Shown here piece after piece: positions 61,743-64,000 of a stretch of DNA of 64,000 bases. The stretch is from contig CAZXQO010000024.1 in the NCBI GenBank assembly GCA_964643075.1, positions 1-64,000 of the forward strand, in the 5' to 3' direction. Numbering within the stretch: the first letter of the stretch is position 1; each line of letters opens with the position of its first letter. The notes below the pieces were generated by a model. It was not told where the DNA came from, did no database searches, and saw nothing but the letters and a program-made list of their open reading frames with translations. Position numbers and translations under genes: made by a program. This stretch comes from Desulfocucumis sp964643075. GTDB lineage: Bacteria > Bacillota > Desulfotomaculia > Desulfotomaculales > Desulfocucumaceae.

Positions 61743-61769
61743 TGTTGTAATCTTCCGGATATTTTACTT

Positions 61770-63818
61770 TTACTTGAAGGAATCGTCTTTTGGTACAGAC
61801 CCCATTTCTTCTTCCGTATAGGCATCCCAGGGATCGGCAATTTTCATTTCGGGTAATTCATTCAAAGCAGGGAACATACCCCTCAGGTAAGTTCTTCTGG
61901 CTGCTTTACCTCTGGGCGGCAGTTCATCCCAGGGAATATGAGAGTACATCAGGGCGTAAGCCATTGATGTAACCGAACGGTTTGTCAGATGGTAATCCAT
62001 GACGCATTCCAAAATCACCGGTCCCTCAGTTTCGGACATTTTGAAGGCTTTGGTCAGGGCATCCCTGAAATTTTCCGACCTGTCGCATTTTATTCCTTTG
62101 GCGCCGATTGTTTCTGCGAATTTTAAAAAATCAACTGCATCTCTTGCTCTTTCCTGGCCCCTCAACGTGACGCCGTTTTTAAATTTGGCTCCAAAGGTAT
62201 CCTGATCGCCCATGGCTTCCCAGTTAGGGCCATACCATGCGTATTTCATGGCCGGCATCCAGCCGCCGTTGCATGTTACCAGATATACAATAGGCAATTT
62301 ATAATCTACAGCCACTACCGCATCCCAACCGGAGTTCATCATACCGGAGTCGCCCATCAAGGCCAGTACCGGCACGACGTCGTCATTTTCCAGATCGGCT
62401 ATGGCGGCGCCTATCGCCTGTCCTACGCCATGGCCTACACCGGCATAGTCGTTGGAGGTGAGGCAGGAGGAAGGCCTGCTAAACTGCAAATACGGCATGG
62501 CATAATCTGAGATGGTGAAGCCGTCAATCATAACCCTTACTTTGTTTTCATAATTCTCTTCGATAACTTCTCTAATGATTTGCGACATGTAACCGTGATG
62601 CATGAAATTGTTATTTTTGTATCTGGGATGATCAGGTCCGTATTTGTAGGACTTTTCTTTTCTTCTTTGATCGGCGGCGGTTCTGGCTTCCTGTATCTTT
62701 TTAATCCAGGCGTCTTTCTCAGGAGCCATGGCTACATTATTAGCTTTAATGTAGTCGTTTAGTTGTTCAAAGACAACGTCCAGACTGCCCATTAGTGTTG
62801 CTCCGGTCTTAATGTAAGGCCATACCTGTTCCGGGCAGTTGGAAATCTGGATGGTATTCTTCCAGCCATGTCCATAGTGGTCAAAGAAGCCAACTTTCAC
62901 TCCGCAGGTGATGATCAAGTCTATTTCTTTTTTGACCGGAGGCATTCCTCTATAATAATACGGGTGCTTTTCTGAGACTAACCCTCTGCCCAGCCTTCTG
63001 GTAGTGAACGGCGTCTTGGTCAGGTTAATAAATTCTTCTATTGGGGCGCCTGCCTTATCCCAAGCGGCCTGGTCGCCAATGATCATGTAAACGCCCTTTG
63101 CTTCGCTGATAAGTTTCACTGCTTTGGCAATTTCTACCTGATGAGCAGCGTTTTTCAGCGGCTGAGTAGTTAGTTCGCCTCTCCAATTCGGGATGTAATC
63201 AGAGTGTTGCGGGAGCACGCCGGCATACATATGCTTTCTCAATTCGTCTGTGGAAGTAAGCAGGTCGATACCCATTTCAAAGCAAACCGGTCCGGATGGC
63301 GCCTGCTGAGCAATTTTGTATCCTCTGGTGATAAATTGCTTTATCTGGTGAGGATAAAACAGCCTGGTAGAATATTTGGTGATAGTTTTGAAGAACTCAC
63401 TGGCATAGCTTTCCTGTAAAGTATTAAAAAGACCGTCATGTTCAAGTTCGTGACCACCGGCCAAATAAATCAGAGGTGTATTGGAAAGAAATGCTTGATG
63501 CATGGGTGAAAACGCATTTCCGGCGCCGGGACCAACTGTTCCGAAGACGACCGTCGGCTTGCCGGTAACCTGCGAGTAAGCTTCAGCAGCATATACGGAG
63601 TTTTGTTCGTGGCAAAAAACGACTAATTTTACTCCAATTCTGGAAATGGCATCAATAAAATGCCAAATATGGCCCCCGGGGACACCAAAAGCAAAAGTTG
63701 ATCCTTGTTCTTTAAGGATTTCAGCAATGTAAGTGCCGACGTTGGGATAGAGTTCTCTTTTCCCCAAGGGAATAGCCAGATTCTTTTGAGCTTCATAATC
63801 AAAATCAATCTTGGTCAT
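61770..63818 (-). CDS. Thiamine-diphosphate enzyme of the acetolactate-synthase fold
   Basis: A 682-residue member of the acetolactate synthase/benzoylformate decarboxylase superfamily. The pyrimidine domain (about 20-190) has FGVPGGHIWHFID, the catalytic Glu in FCHEQNSVYAAEAYS near residue 71 and a GPGAGNAFSPM loop. A central domain (about 220-380) is followed by the ThDP diphosphate domain with ALMGDSGMMNSGWD ... TCNGGW near 490-530. It is about 100 residues longer than usual, with a 60-residue C-terminal extension and a charged insert near 385-410. ATG 63818 follows AAAAGGAGCGG. The substrate is unknown; no small regulatory subunit is adjacent. Confidence 0.85.
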   Translation of the reverse strand: MTKIDFDYEAQKNLAIPLGKRELYPNVGTYIAEILKEQGSTFAFGVPGGHIWHFIDAISRIGVKLVVFCHEQNSVYAAEAYSQVTGKPTVVFGTVGPGAGNAFSPMHQAFLSNTPLIYLAGGHELEHDGLFNTLQESYASEFFKTITKYSTRLFYPHQIKQFITRGYKIAQQAPSGPVCFEMGIDLLTSTDELRKHMYAGVLPQHSDYIPNWRGELTTQPLKNAAHQVEIAKAVKLISEAKGVYMIIGDQAAWDKAGAPIEEFINLTKTPFTTRRLGRGLVSEKHPYYYRGMPPVKKEIDLIITCGVKVGFFDHYGHGWKNTIQISNCPEQVWPYIKTGATLMGSLDVVFEQLNDYIKANNVAMAPEKDAWIKKIQEARTAADQRRKEKSYKYGPDHPRYKNNNFMHHGYMSQIIREVIEENYENKVRVMIDGFTISDYAMPYLQFSRPSSCLTSNDYAGVGHGVGQAIGAAIADLENDDVVPVLALMGDSGMMNSGWDAVVAVDYKLPIVYLVTCNGGWMPAMKYAWYGPNWEAMGDQDTFGAKFKNGVTLRGQERARDAVDFLKFAETIGAKGIKCDRSENFRDALTKAFKMSETEGPVILECVMDYHLTNRSVTSMAYALMYSHIPWDELPPRGKAARRTYLRGMFPALNELPEMKIADPWDAYTEEEMGSVPKDDSFK

Positions 63819-63932
63819 AATTATCCGCTCCTTTTTAGTTTCTTGGTCTGATCGGCGTTACCGTACTGGTCCTACCGTTCACTATTTCCAGAATGGAGAC
63901 CGGGAAGTTTTTAGCTTATTCACCGCAGCCCT

Positions 63933-63965
63933 TCATTTATCGACATCCACCTGTAATACTTGCAT
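63933..63965 (-). CDS. Ten-codon leader-type ORF
   Basis: ATG 63965 is preceded by AAGGAGGTGAATTTGG, a near-perfect ribosome site, and the frame MQVLQVDVDK ends at TGA 63933-63935. It lies 115 bases upstream of the ThDP-enzyme start on the same strand. It may be an upstream leader peptide or the truncated start of another gene. No hairpin attenuator is evident. Confidence 0.35.
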   Translation of the reverse strand: MQVLQVDVDK

Positions 63966-64000
63966 CCAAATTCACCTCCTTGGGTTATATCTATGTCTAA

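Noticed and set aside
1..64000. CRISPR arrays, rRNA genes, prophage or plasmid replication origins
   Set aside because: No regularly spaced direct repeats, rRNA-like sequence, phage structural genes or iteron clusters were seen on either strand.

Overview
The window looks like a chromosomal segment of an anaerobic, spore-former-type Firmicute of the Desulfotomaculum/Peptococcaceae kind. The reasons are strong AGGAGG ribosome sites with frequent GTG and TTG starts, lipoprotein lipoboxes, a T-box leader, a UPF0210 plus ACT-domain pair, and a selenocysteine-containing Mo/W formate dehydrogenase surrounded by cofactor and oxyanion-uptake genes. Genus-level assignment is inference.

Layout. 0-5 kb: RluA-type pseudouridine synthase, a small Cys-rich protein, a lytic transglycosylase and ComEC. 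5-7.2 kb: polysaccharide deacetylase, then a translationally coupled siroheme/FeS-like protein and a Cys-rich partner. 7.3-11 kb (minus strand): two lipoproteins, then UPF0210 and ACT proteins. 11-13.2 kb: a FetAB-like iron exporter behind a leader terminator, and an MntR/DtxR regulator. 13.4-18.3 kb: a TetR, membrane-fusion protein and RND pump operon. 18.3-22.1 kb: metallo-beta-lactamase lipoprotein, DUF3006 and NAD(P)H oxidoreductase operon, a nitroreductase, and a frameshifted geranylgeranyl-reductase-type flavoprotein. 22.1-29 kb is an accessory stretch: decayed coding remnants, an HD hydrolase, an AAA ATPase, a DUF4157 protein with a YopT-like protease end, and a DHA2 drug exporter. 29-31 kb: a 2-oxoacid dehydrogenase E1 pair without E2 or E3.

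31.3-38 kb is a formate dehydrogenase locus on the minus strand: fdhD, mobB, the selenoprotein fdhA (UGA plus SECIS hairpin), and two MoeA-like proteins. fdhA has its own sigma-A-like promoter, a candidate Moco/Tuco riboswitch and an intrinsic terminator in its leader. 38.2-39 kb holds an IS200/IS605 remnant and a BrnT/CopG-type toxin-antitoxin pair whose toxin gene carries a -1 frame break on a slippery heptamer. 39.3-42.4 kb is a compact operon of a split transketolase and a RuBisCO-like protein. 42.6-44 kb has a Uma2 nuclease and unknowns.

At 44290-44386 there is a tRNA with selenocysteine-tRNA architecture (8-bp acceptor, long variable arm) but a cysteine anticodon (GCA), a U discriminator and an encoded CCA. 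It is the most unusual object here. From 44.6 to 57.7 kb runs a molybdenum/tungsten island: Mop, ModD, a FecCD-type (MolABC-like) importer with a methyltransferase and a deleted radical-SAM/binding-protein gene, two ModABC-type importers, a small membrane protein, and a divergent HTH plus binding-domain regulator with tandem 20-bp repeats in its promoter. The importers feed Mo/W, the MoeA and MobB proteins build the cofactor, and FdhD and fdhA use it.

57.7-64 kb: an AraC/GyrI regulator, two truncated genes joined tail to tail, a T-box leader followed by a probable ilvD remnant and an MFS transporter, a winged-helix remnant, and a large ThDP enzyme. GGGGACA...TGTCCCC palindromic repeats recur around the tRNA, Mop and ModD genes and before the RND gene.
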